From an uncultured Bacteroides sp. (GTDB taxonomy: Bacteria; Bacteroidota; Bacteroidia; Bacteroidales; Bacteroidaceae): a DNA stretch of 64,000 nucleotides. The stretch covers positions 558,001 through 622,000 of the forward strand of contig NZ_OY782495.1 in assembly GCF_963677715.1 (NCBI RefSeq). Reading direction: 5' to 3'. The position numbers and the translations under genes are program-made. This document shows, in pieces, positions 1 to 8,606 of the stretch (position 1 is the first letter of the stretch; every line of letters starts with the position of its first letter). The notes beneath the pieces are model-generated. The model had not been told where the DNA came from. It made no database searches and saw nothing but the letters and a program-made list of their open reading frames with translations.

Positions 1-104
1 TCGTAAAAATACGCCTTTCACAGAGACCAAACACAACTCTTTGTATTTCATGCAGGTGCCATTTGTTTAATGCAAGGTTATTGGATGTTTCGTCATAGGG
101 TATT
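1..104. other. left-edge flank downstream of the hybrid regulator
   Basis: There is no supported gene here. On the minus strand an ATG at 51 opens a frame of 17 codons to the window edge. It could be the start of a gene leaving the window or chance, and no -7 box is visible before it. Confidence 0.3.
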
Positions 105-3100
105 CTATGTTAACGATCCGTTTTTCATCGAACCGTCCGGCTCTTTTTTCATCTCCACCATATAAGCAGAAGGCAGCATACCAAATTCTTCCCTGAAATA
201 TTTACTGAAATATTTCGGATTATTAAAACCTACCTCATAGGCTATTTCCGATACATTCAGCTGGCTCTCGCGCAGTAACTGAGCCGCACGCTTCAATCGA
301 AGAACACGTATAAATTCTACCGGAGATTTTCCGGTAATATGCATCAGCTTCTTGTATAAATGTACCCGGCTCATACCCAACTCCCGGCTCAGCTCTTCCA
401 CCGAAAGTTCGCTTCGCGAAATGTTGTTTTCCACATACAGAATGGCCTTTCTTATCAACTTCTCGTCCAATGGAGTAATGGTTATCTCACTGGGTTCGGG
501 ATCTATCTGCCTACTGAATTTCTCTCTCCTCATTTCCCGTATTTCGAGTAGTTTCTTTATCCGGAGCGAAAGAATATCGAAATTAAAAGGCTTCGTTATA
601 TAATCGTCGGCGCCCGTTTCCAGTCCCTCCAGCTTATGTGCCTCCGCCGTGCGTGCCGTCAGCAATATCAGCGGAATGTGCGAAGTACGCACATCATTCT
701 TCACTAGGCTGCACAACTCATATCCGTCCATCTCCGGCATCATCACATCACTGATAATCAAATCCGGCTGAAGTTCGGCTATCTTTCTCCAGGCTATTTT
801 CCCATTTTCAACCTCCCGAATACGGTACTGACCTTTCAGGCTCTCTTTCATGAACGAGCGAAAATCATTATTGTCATCCACCAGCAAAATCAACGGAATT
901 TCTTTCCGTTCGCCCGTTCTCGAAATTTCTTCCAGCTCTGCCGAACTACCTTCATCTCCTTCCATAATTGTCTCTTTGCTTTCCTTCGAGGCCGCAATCA
1001 TCTCTACTTCCTGCTCCGAAAGTGTATAAGTCAAAGGGAGAATAAACACAAATACACTTCCTTTCTCCCGGTTATCGCATACGTATACATCCCCATGATG
1101 CAGCAACACAAATTCCTTCACCAGATGCAACCCGATGCCGCTTCCTCCGAAATCGTGCGCATCTCCGTGCTGTACCTGATAAAAACGTTCAAACACACGC
1201 TCCTTGTCTTCGTCCTTTATGCCCAGCCCCGTATCGGCCACTTTCACCTCCAGCGAAGCCGATCGGTCATCGTTAGCAGGCAGCAATCCGACTGTCACAT
1301 CCACTTTTCCCTCCGCATCGGTAAACTTAAACGCATTCGATAGCAGATTCATCATTATTTTATTCAACTTCTCCTCGTCAAATTCCATGGTGAGTTTTTC
1401 CACAGAAGTGGAAAAAGTTAAGTGAATATTCTTTTTATCCGATAATTCGGCAAACGACTGGCAAGTCATCTTCAGACAAGAAATAATGTCCTCTTTAGAC
1501 AAGTTCAGTTGATTCCCTTTCACGTCACTTCGTCTGAAATCAAGCAATTCATTTACCAGATTCAGCAGGCGTACGGCATTTCTCTTCATCAACACCAGTT
1601 TCTGCCGGTAGTCTTCATTTTCTATGCTCTTAATCAGCCCGTCCATCGGAGCCAGAATCAAAGTAAGCGGCGTACGGAACTCATGACTAATATTGGTAAA
1701 AAAGCGTAGTTTCATGTCATCCAGCTCGTGTTTACGCTCAGCTTCCAGTTCCACCTGTTTTAGTCTGAATTTGTTTCGTTCACTACGTAGCACCAGCAAA
1801 CGAGCAAATGCCAACGCCCCTATCAGCAAAACAACATACACAATGTAAGCCCAGAGCGAAAGCCAAAACGGAGGCCTGATTACAATGGTGAGCATGGCTG
1901 CTTCCTCATTCCAGTAGCCGTCACTATTAGCCGCTTTTACTTTAAAGGTATAGGTGCCCGGCGCCAGATTGGTATACGTCACCCGGTGCGTGTTTCCCTC
2001 CACCACCAACCAATCAGAGTTAAAACCCTCCAGCATATATGCATATTTAACCTTCTCCGGCAAAATATAATTCATTCCCGAAAAAGAGATCGAAAACACA
2101 TTCTGCCTGTACTCCAGCGTTATTTTTTTTGTGCGGCTCAGTGCTTCGGTTAAAATCCGGTTTCCCCGATATACGGAGTCAATCTTTACCTCCTCGTTAA
2201 ACAACGTCAATCCCGTAAACACTACCTTCGGCAATATCTTATTATATTTAATGGCATTCGGATCAAAGAAATTAAACCCGCTCACTCCCCCCATCAGAAT
2301 CTCTCCGCCGGATGTTTTAGCCATGGAACGAATATTGAACTCCTTTCCCTGTAGCCCGTCCAGTTCGTCGTAGTTAGAATAAGAAAAAGAGTAATTTCCT
2401 GTTTTCGGATCAGCATTTACCAACACGTTAGAGACTCCGTTTACCGTTGTCACCCACATGTTTTTGTTATTATCCTCTATGATTCCGCAGATGATGTCAT
2501 CCGCCAGCCCATCCGTTTTTCTCATCGCAAGTACGCGGTCCTTCTTCTGATCAAACACATTCAGCCCGTCGCGCGTGCCCACCCAGAGCAATCCCCGGCT
2601 ATCCTCATATACCTGATTTACATTCATGCTCGAAAACCGTTGAGTACCCGCCCTGTTGCCGGTCAATTGTTCAAAGCGCCCCGTATCTTCATGATAAAGC
2701 GTAATGCCCACTGCCGTGCCGATGTAAAGCACATCATTTTTGCCCATATATAACGAAGAAACATAATCCGAAGACAGATATCGGCTCCCGCTGTACGTCA
2801 CAAACACCCCGGTAGCCGGATTAAAAGATTGCACACCCGCACCCAGCGTACCTATCCAGAGCAGTCCCTTTTTATCTTCTACAATAGACCACACATTGTT
2901 ACTGGCCAGCGAATTTGAATCTCCCGGATTGTGCTGATAATGCACAAAACGCTTACCGTCAAAGCAATCCATCCCTCCCAGATAAGTTCCGATCCAGAGC
3001 TTGCCGTCGGTGGCGGCACACAGAGACACAATCACATCATTAGACAGCGAAGAAGCCACTCCCGGGTTGTGCTCATACAGTTGTTTTTTACCCGTCAGGC

Positions 3101-4289
3101 GGTTCATGCAGATCAATCCGCTACCGTTCGTTCCCACCCACAGATTGCCATTGTCGCCTTCCGCCAGAAACGTAATATCACTATCGAAATTTTTAATCTG
3201 CTTAAAGTAAGACAAATGCTCCACTCCGAACTTAAAAATACTCTCACTGTAATACGAAATTCCTTTTTTGTATGTTCCCACCCAAATCAGATTCATGTCA
3301 TCGCAATAAATGCAGTTAATGCTATTGTGCGACAAACTCCGCTCATCCGAGATGTCATTCTGCAGATTTATTAACTTTTTGTTTTTCTTATCTATTATGT
3401 CAATACCTCCGTGGTCGGTTCCCAACCATATTCTGCCATGCACATCTTCGGCAATAGCCTGCACCACATTGCTCGACAAACGATACGGAACACTATTTAC
3501 GTTATTATCAAAAAACGCCCACTGCCCCTGTTGCGGATGAAACGTCCATACGCCCGACGCTCCCTTGGAATATACCCAGTAATCATTTTCGGCATCTACA
3601 AATAAAGCATATTTATCCGATCGGAATCCGGGAGTGTGGCGGGGAATGTAATCCTCCCGTTTTATCACTTTTCCCGTGTTTCTGTCCACACATTCCAGCA
3701 AACCGTTATTAAACAGATAAAGCGCCCCCGCTTTGCATTCATGTATATCCGTCACCATACCTGCACTCAGTCCCTGCTTCCCCTTTTGAGGATAGGCAAT
3801 CAAACGCTTATTTACCGCCTGATACTGAAAGCCGCCCAAGCCCGGCACATAAAACCACAGATTTTTCCGCTTGTCCACATGCACCACCGCAGGCACCTCA
3901 TCCAATCCGTATTTTTTTACGACCGCTACCATGTCCTGCACAAAAATTTCCTTTCGCACATCATAAATCACATAGCCCGTTCCCCTGTGAATCCATAAAT
4001 TGCCCTCACTATCTTCCTGAATATTATCCACATAATTGTCAGGCAAAGACCACGGTTCTTTCTCCTGGTGCCGATAAACCTTATAATTGTAGCCGTCAAA
4101 ACGATTCAAACCGCCTGCCGTAGCAAACCACATAAATCCTCTGCTGTCCTTAAAGATATAATTCACCTGACTATGAGACAATCCGTCCTTGGCTTCCAGA
4201 CGCTTAAACATGTAATTATCCTGAGCATTGGCAGAAGGAACACATACCAAAAGAAAGTAAGTAAACACATAAAGAGAGAGTGTTTTCAT
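105..4289 (-). CDS. hybrid two-component system sensor/regulator (HTCS)
   Basis: One-protein sensor, kinase and transcription factor of the kind that controls polysaccharide-utilization loci in Bacteroides. With the start at 4289 it has 1394 residues. A signal peptide is followed by a periplasmic sensor of Reg_prop propeller blades (repeated motifs such as LLWIGT, KLWIGT and NLWVGT up to about residue 690). Then come a Y_Y_Y domain, one membrane span near 805-830, HisKA with phospho-acceptor His869 in NISHEFRTP, HATPase with GGSGIGLHL, a receiver with Asp1181 in ISDVMMPEMDG, and a C-terminal AraC helix-turn-helix. An upstream in-frame ATG at 4316 is rejected because the Met at 4289 begins the signal peptide. 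It is divergent from the acetylesterase gene, which it may regulate. The ligand is unknown. Confidence 0.95.
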   Translation of the reverse strand: MKTLSLYVFTYFLLVCVPSANAQDNYMFKRLEAKDGLSHSQVNYIFKDSRGFMWFATAGGLNRFDGYNYKVYRHQEKEPWSLPDNYVDNIQEDSEGNLWIHRGTGYVIYDVRKEIFVQDMVAVVKKYGLDEVPAVVHVDKRKNLWFYVPGLGGFQYQAVNKRLIAYPQKGKQGLSAGMVTDIHECKAGALYLFNNGLLECVDRNTGKVIKREDYIPRHTPGFRSDKYALFVDAENDYWVYSKGASGVWTFHPQQGQWAFFDNNVNSVPYRLSSNVVQAIAEDVHGRIWLGTDHGGIDIIDKKNKKLINLQNDISDERSLSHNSINCIYCDDMNLIWVGTYKKGISYYSESIFKFGVEHLSYFKQIKNFDSDITFLAEGDNGNLWVGTNGSGLICMNRLTGKKQLYEHNPGVASSLSNDVIVSLCAATDGKLWIGTYLGGMDCFDGKRFVHYQHNPGDSNSLASNNVWSIVEDKKGLLWIGTLGAGVQSFNPATGVFVTYSGSRYLSSDYVSSLYMGKNDVLYIGTAVGITLYHEDTGRFEQLTGNRAGTQRFSSMNVNQVYEDSRGLLWVGTRDGLNVFDQKKDRVLAMRKTDGLADDIICGIIEDNNKNMWVTTVNGVSNVLVNADPKTGNYSFSYSNYDELDGLQGKEFNIRSMAKTSGGEILMGGVSGFNFFDPNAIKYNKILPKVVFTGLTLFNEEVKIDSVYRGNRILTEALSRTKKITLEYRQNVFSISFSGMNYILPEKVKYAYMLEGFNSDWLVVEGNTHRVTYTNLAPGTYTFKVKAANSDGYWNEEAAMLTIVIRPPFWLSLWAYIVYVVLLIGALAFARLLVLRSERNKFRLKQVELEAERKHELDDMKLRFFTNISHEFRTPLTLILAPMDGLIKSIENEDYRQKLVLMKRNAVRLLNLVNELLDFRRSDVKGNQLNLSKEDIISCLKMTCQSFAELSDKKNIHLTFSTSVEKLTMEFDEEKLNKIMMNLLSNAFKFTDAEGKVDVTVGLLPANDDRSASLEVKVADTGLGIKDEDKERVFERFYQVQHGDAHDFGGSGIGLHLVKEFVLLHHGDVYVCDNREKGSVFVFILPLTYTLSEQEVEMIAASKESKETIMEGDEGSSAELEEISRTGERKEIPLILLVDDNNDFRSFMKESLKGQYRIREVENGKIAWRKIAELQPDLIISDVMMPEMDGYELCSLVKNDVRTSHIPLILLTARTAEAHKLEGLETGADDYITKPFNFDILSLRIKKLLEIREMRREKFSRQIDPEPSEITITPLDEKLIRKAILYVENNISRSELSVEELSRELGMSRVHLYKKLMHITGKSPVEFIRVLRLKRAAQLLRESQLNVSEIAYEVGFNNPKYFSKYFREEFGMLPSAYMVEMKKEPDGSMKNGSLT

Positions 4290-4468
4290 GATCGGATTTT
4301 TTGTTTGCTCGTGCAAACATCGTCATAAATCAGCACTTTTCAAACAGATAGAGCTAATACTTTTTTATTCATTTATCATACTTTATGTACACACATTATC
4401 ATCTTTCATTTTTTGTTCATATATTCGTAAGCAATTATCAACCGTTTGTTATTTATAACTCGAATTTT

Positions 4469-5887
4469 ATGAAAAAGAATCTTCTCTACGGCCTGCTGTT
4501 TGCCCTATTCGCTTCCACAGCATGCGCCAAAGTCCGGCTACCGGACATTCTTAGCAACAACATGGTGTTGCAGCAAAACACACAAGTCAAACTCTGGGGA
4601 AAAGCCCGTGCCAATATGCCTGTAAGCGTAAAAACATCCTGGGAATCAAAAACGTATACGGCCCATAGCGATGTCGACGGACGATGGATATTGACGGTAA
4701 CTACTCCAAAGGCCGGCTACACCCCGCAAACCATTCAGTTTACCGAAGGAGAAAAGACCGTACTCAGTAACATCCTTATTGGTGAAGTATGGTTCTGCTC
4801 CGGACAATCGAACATGGAGATGCCGCTCAACGGATTTCGCAACTGCCCTGTTCTGGGTGCTAATGAGTCCATTGCCAATGCCTCTCAGTACAAAGGTAGC
4901 ATTCGTTTTGCCACCATTCCTAAAACGGCAGCTCTCACCCCGCAAGATACCTGTGGGGGAAAATGGCAGGAGTGCATTCCCGAAAAGGCTCAGGGATTCA
5001 GTGCTGCCGCTTTCCATTTTGCCACCGCCCTGCACACCGCACTCAATATCCCTGTAGGCATTATTAATTGCAGTTGGGGCGGGTCCACGGTAGAAGGCTG
5101 GCTACCCGAAAATATCCTCAAGAATTACCCTGACATAGATCTTAAACAGGCCGGAAGCAAAGAGGGATTGCAGTTCATGCAACCCATGATTATGTACAAC
5201 GGCATGCTTAAACCGCTCGAGAACTATACCATCAAAGGCTTTCTGTGGTATCAGGGCGAATCGAATGTAGGTAAACAATCCACCTATGCCGACCGATTGG
5301 CCACCATGGTCAACCTCTGGCGCAACGAATGGGGGTTGGGCGAACTACCTTTCTATTTCGTAGAAATTGCTCCGTATGAATACGGCAAAGGCGATCAGGG
5401 TGCTTACCTGCGCGAAGCCCAGTTCAAAGCACAGGCACTGATTCCCTCCAGTGGCATGATCTCTACCAACGATTTGGTCGAACCCTACGAAGCAACCAAC
5501 ATACATCCGCACAATAAAACGCTGGTGGGGCAACGTCTTTGTTACATGGCCCTGAGCCGCACGTATGGAATGAAAGGGATTTCCGATCACGGGCCCGTAT
5601 ATCGGTCGATGGAGATTAAAGACGGAAAAGCCGTGCTTACTTTCGATAATGCCGACAACGGTTTCGGTCGTATGAACGGAATCACCGGTTTCGAAATTGC
5701 CGGAGCCGACAAGGTCTTTCATCCCGCCACCGCCGTCTCCGATTGGAATCAGCACATCATTGTAAGCAGCAACGAAGTAGCTCAGCCGGTAGCCGTGCGC
5801 TACGGTTTCCGGAACTTTCTTCCCGGAAATCTGTATAACCACCGGGAACAGCCCGCCTATCCGTTCCGTACGGACAATTGGGAATAG
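4469..5887 (+). CDS. secreted SASA-family sialate O-acetylesterase-like carbohydrate esterase
   Basis: Predicted exported esterase that removes O-acetyl groups from glycans. The chosen start gives 472 residues beginning with a typical signal peptide ending near STACA; 28 in-frame codons upstream would precede that peptide and are not used. The SASA/SGNH blocks are visible: GQSNMEMP with nucleophile Ser114, WYQGESN, and IHPHNK with His346 as the catalytic base candidate. A beta-sandwich N-terminal part precedes the catalytic domain. It lies divergent from the hybrid regulator, suggesting a shared glycan programme. Sialate specificity is only the family name; plant-glycan acetyl groups are equally possible. 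Confidence 0.9.
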   Translation: MKKNLLYGLLFALFASTACAKVRLPDILSNNMVLQQNTQVKLWGKARANMPVSVKTSWESKTYTAHSDVDGRWILTVTTPKAGYTPQTIQFTEGEKTVLSNILIGEVWFCSGQSNMEMPLNGFRNCPVLGANESIANASQYKGSIRFATIPKTAALTPQDTCGGKWQECIPEKAQGFSAAAFHFATALHTALNIPVGIINCSWGGSTVEGWLPENILKNYPDIDLKQAGSKEGLQFMQPMIMYNGMLKPLENYTIKGFLWYQGESNVGKQSTYADRLATMVNLWRNEWGLGELPFYFVEIAPYEYGKGDQGAYLREAQFKAQALIPSSGMISTNDLVEPYEATNIHPHNKTLVGQRLCYMALSRTYGMKGISDHGPVYRSMEIKDGKAVLTFDNADNGFGRMNGITGFEIAGADKVFHPATAVSDWNQHIIVSSNEVAQPVAVRYGFRNFLPGNLYNHREQPAYPFRTDNWE

Positions 5888-5909
5888 AACGTAACCTTTT
5901 ATTATATAA

Positions 5910-5944
5910 TTTAGTCCCAAACAGCTCATCTGTTTGGGACTAAA
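5910..5944. terminator. bidirectional terminator between convergent genes
   Basis: A perfect 15-bp stem (TTTAGTCCCAAACAG and its complement) closes on a 5-base loop, with A/T runs on both sides. It sits between the convergent acetylesterase and HAD hydrolase genes, so it can serve both. Confidence 0.85.
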
Positions 5945-5967
5945 TATATAATATTAAAAAGAAACAA

Positions 5968-6384
5968 TCAGAAGAGCCAACGGCGTTTTTTCCGCTTCGC
6001 TACGGGTTGTTCCGATGCGTTACCGTATATCTCTTCAAAACCAATCTTCTCTTTTATTATCCGATAAATAATACCCCAATCGGGCAATCCTCCCAAATTA
6101 CTGTTATCTATAAATAAATCCGCCTTAATCTTTCTGGAGAAACCCCGGTTCTCTCTGCCCTCTTCCGGATAATCCTTATTTACGGCATAAAACTCCACCC
6201 CCTTTTGCCGGCACCACTCCACAGCTTCATCCAAAAGCTTGCCCTCACGTACCGTCCACAAAATCAGCTGATGCCTATCTTGTTGTAACAGTTTCAATGT
6301 ATCAATCGCAAATGGAATTTCCTTCCCTATTTCCGGATAACGATGCTCCACAATTGTCCCGTCAAAATCTACCGCTATAACCAT
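5968..6384 (-). CDS. small HAD-superfamily hydrolase (BT0820-like)
   Basis: A 138-residue cytosolic protein beginning with the HAD motif I VDFDGTIV (nucleophile Asp in DFDGT near residue 7). It has a Thr in the ILWTVREG motif II region and an acidic DLFIDN motif late in the chain. It lacks a cap domain, like the short Bacteroides HAD proteins annotated as capsule-biosynthesis-like hydrolases. The C-terminus is basic (AKRKKRRWLF). Substrate unknown. It is single-gene and divergent from the CDF transporter, with its own -7 box at 6419-6426. Confidence 0.85.
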   Translation of the reverse strand: MVIAVDFDGTIVEHRYPEIGKEIPFAIDTLKLLQQDRHQLILWTVREGKLLDEAVEWCRQKGVEFYAVNKDYPEEGRENRGFSRKIKADLFIDNSNLGGLPDWGIIYRIIKEKIGFEEIYGNASEQPVAKRKKRRWLF

Positions 6385-6418
6385 TTCTAAGCATTATTTC
6401 TTGTTACTGAACTATTTG

Positions 6419-6426
6419 CAAAATTA
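6419..6426 (-). promoter_or_regulatory. -7 box for the HAD hydrolase gene
   Basis: TAATTTTG on the minus strand fits the Bacteroidota -7 consensus TAnnTTTG and lies 35 bases before the start codon. Confidence 0.55.
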
Positions 6427-6449
6427 CATAAAAAATCCACAAAATGCTT

Positions 6450-6457
6450 TATCTTTG
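6450..6457 (+). promoter_or_regulatory. -7 box for the CDF transporter gene
   Basis: TATCTTTG matches TAnnTTTG and lies 33 bases before the ATG at 6491. It is back-to-back with the HAD promoter. Confidence 0.6.
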
Positions 6458-6490
6458 TACTCCGTTCTACAAAAACGGCGCTAAAAGCAC

Positions 6491-7408
6491 ATGAAGCAAA
6501 GAGAGAAAATTCTAATTCAGGCATCCTGGGTAAGTATTATTGGCAACGCCATCTTATCCGTTCTTAAAATGGGTATCGGCCTTTTTGCAGGCAGTTTGGC
6601 TGTGTTGGGAGACGGAATAGATTCCGCCACCGATGTGGTTATATCTATCGTTACTCTCATCACCGCCCGCATTGTAAGTCGTCCACCCAATTCCAATTAT
6701 GCCTACGGCTATGAAAAAGCCGATAGTGTAGCCACCAAAGTACTCTCCTTTGTCATCTTCTTTGCAGGCATACAGATGCTTATCTCCACCGGCAAAAGTA
6801 TTATCTTTGCCGAACCCCGCGAACTGCCTTCCGTCATAGCAATCTACGTTACCATACTATCCATGTTCGGCAAACTGGGGCTCGCTTACTATCAGTTTCA
6901 TCAGGGCAAGCTGGCCGAAAGCTCCATGCTGATAGCCAACGCCAAAAATATGCGTAACGATGTGATAATCTCCTCCGGCGTATTGTTAGGACTGCTGTTT
7001 ACCTTCGTGCTCAATATGCCCATCCTCGATTCCATCACCGGATTACTAATCAGTATTTATATCATCAAATCTTCCATAGACATCTTTTTGGAGAGCAATG
7101 TCGTTCTGATGGACGGTGTAAAAGACACCTCCGTTTATAAAAAAATTTTCGAAGCTGTAGAACAAGTGCCCGGAGCAAGCAATCCTCACCGTGTGCGTTC
7201 CCGTCAGATAGGCAATCTGTACATGATCGTGCTCGATATTGAAATTGATGGCGACCTTACGCTCAACGAAGCGCACGACATAGCCAACGAAGTAGAACAA
7301 GGCATTAAAAGCTCTATAGCGAACGTATATGACATCGTAGTGCATCTCGAACCTCAGGGAAAGCACCACGAGGAAGAAAAGTTCGGACTCAACAAAGACC
7401 TGCTTTAA
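6491..7408 (+). CDS. cation diffusion facilitator (CDF) divalent-metal exporter
   Basis: Inner-membrane proton-coupled divalent-cation antiporter. Its 305 residues contain about six hydrophobic segments and a C-terminal cytoplasmic ferredoxin-like domain (about 210-295). The metal site reads DSATD at residues 44-48 in the second membrane helix and NMRND at 153-157 in the fifth. The DxxxD/NxxxD pair differs from the HxxxD motifs usual in zinc CDFs and suggests a manganese- or iron-leaning exporter; this is inference from motif type only. Monocistronic. Confidence 0.9.
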   Translation: MKQREKILIQASWVSIIGNAILSVLKMGIGLFAGSLAVLGDGIDSATDVVISIVTLITARIVSRPPNSNYAYGYEKADSVATKVLSFVIFFAGIQMLISTGKSIIFAEPRELPSVIAIYVTILSMFGKLGLAYYQFHQGKLAESSMLIANAKNMRNDVIISSGVLLGLLFTFVLNMPILDSITGLLISIYIIKSSIDIFLESNVVLMDGVKDTSVYKKIFEAVEQVPGASNPHRVRSRQIGNLYMIVLDIEIDGDLTLNEAHDIANEVEQGIKSSIANVYDIVVHLEPQGKHHEEEKFGLNKDLL

Positions 7409-7763
7409 CGGCCGGTTCGTTGCAAAACAAATTATCGGTAACTCCTCGACACAAAAATGTACGCACAGTTTCTCCATTTGTGTTCCCTTCCGAAGCATGT
7501 TTCCAATCTGCATAATCTTGATTTGCTTCTACTGCAGCCTCCTGCTGCAAAACCTTATCAGGTATCTTAATAGTTAACCGTTCTATTACATATTAAATAT
7601 TTATTTATATGCAAATAAATAAATATAATTATAATTAGAAACATATCATGAACTATATACAAAGAATCATTGTTATACATAAAGCTCTATTATGAGCCAA
7701 TTATAGTTGAATAGACAGCAGCTTATTAAAGTATTTACCAAATGATTTCAATTTAGAAAAAAA
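7409..7763. other. 355-base AT-rich intergenic region
   Basis: No gene can be supported. A minus-strand frame is open for about 67 codons from 7592 to 7389 but has no start codon, overlaps the CDF 3' end and has no recognised family; it may be a relic. The second half is very AT-rich and forms the upstream region of the outer-membrane gene, without a clear -7 box. Confidence 0.4.
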
Positions 7764-8264
7764 ATGAAAAAATTATTATTTTCAGTAGCATTAATGTCAA
7801 TAATTTCGATTGCCAATGCGCAAAATTCCCTTCCAAAGGGAGGAACTCAGTTCAACGTAGGGGTAGGAATTTCAGATTATGGCTTGCCTGTTTATATCGG
7901 ATTAGATCACGCTGTTAGTCGGGATATCACTCTCGGCGGAGAACTTTCGTACAGAGGTTACAATGATAACTGGAACAGTTATGATTATCATCGCCACATC
8001 TGGGGCATTTCAGGGAATGCAAATTATCATTTCAACAATCTGATGGAGATCCCCAGAAATTGGGATTTTTATGCAGGACTAAACCTTGGCTTCTATTCAT
8101 GGGATTCACCCGATGGTTATCACGGCGATCATACTTCGGGCTTGGGACTGGGTGCACAGATAGGTGGTCGTTACTTTTTCAACGATAAAGTAGGCGTTAA
8201 TCTTGAATTAGGCGGACAAACAGAATTTTCGGGTGGTAAGATAGGTCTTACTATCAAACTATAA
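7764..8264 (+). CDS. small outer-membrane beta-barrel protein
   Basis: A 166-residue exported protein with a signal peptide ending at about residue 19 (IANAQ). It is followed by alternating hydrophobic/glycine-rich strands (FNVGVGIS, FYAGLNLGFYSW, LGLGAQIGGRYFF, VGVNLELGGQ) and a C-terminal strand ending IGLTIKL. This pattern is that of an eight-stranded outer-membrane barrel of the OmpW/OmpX-like type. No catalytic motif is seen and the role is unknown. Strong terminator directly after. Confidence 0.75.
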   Translation: MKKLLFSVALMSIISIANAQNSLPKGGTQFNVGVGISDYGLPVYIGLDHAVSRDITLGGELSYRGYNDNWNSYDYHRHIWGISGNANYHFNNLMEIPRNWDFYAGLNLGFYSWDSPDGYHGDHTSGLGLGAQIGGRYFFNDKVGVNLELGGQTEFSGGKIGLTIKL

Positions 8265-8286
8265 AACAAATATATATATTTCATAA

Positions 8287-8336
8287 AAAGAAGGTTGTAA
8301 GAAATGGACATAATCCAATTTCTTACAACCTTCTTT
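8287..8336 (+). terminator. strong rho-independent terminator
   Basis: A perfect 19-bp stem (8287-8305 with 8318-8336, core AAGGTTGTAAG) closes on a short loop, with A and T runs on its flanks. It is placed 22 bases after the barrel gene stop. Confidence 0.85.
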
Positions 8337-8411
8337 GCCGATATGCTATATAAAGGACTATTCAGTACTATCTATCAATCAGTTTCAGTATTCCTTTCAA
8401 ATTAGTTTTAA

Positions 8412-8606
8412 ACACTTCAAAAAATCAATCTATTATACGCTCCAACAACAACAGGATTCAGTAATACTTCAGAAAAAGTAAGTCTGAGCTTTACACACCA
8501 ATTAACCCACATGGTTTTGAATATAACCAAAGCTACATTTAATTTGGCTACAGGAACTTTGAACACAACTGCCGGAAACGCCTCCGGAATAATGCATGAA
8601 CCATTA
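8412..8606 (+). pseudogene. fimbrillin-family (Mfa-like) gene remnant
   Basis: The frame from 8412 through the larC end encodes about 65 residues without a start. It includes LLYAPTTTG, EKVSLSFTHQLTHMVLNIT and FNLATGTLNTTAGNASGI. The order LLYA, then VSLSF-H-L, then VLNIT is the pattern of Bacteroidales fimbrillin (PF13149-type) proteins. The protein should be 300 or more residues with a lipobox, so only an internal piece survives. Past 8607 the frame runs antisense to larC and loses the resemblance. A 74-residue minus-strand frame over the same bases is treated as its shadow. Confidence 0.6.

Noticed and set aside
5345-5929. 194-codon minus-strand frame over the acetylesterase 3' end
   Set aside because: Antisense to a recognised SASA domain and crosses the terminator stem.
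7389-7592. 67-codon open minus-strand frame beside the CDF gene
   Set aside because: No start codon, no recognised family and partial overlap with the CDF 3' end; kept only as a note in the intergenic entry.
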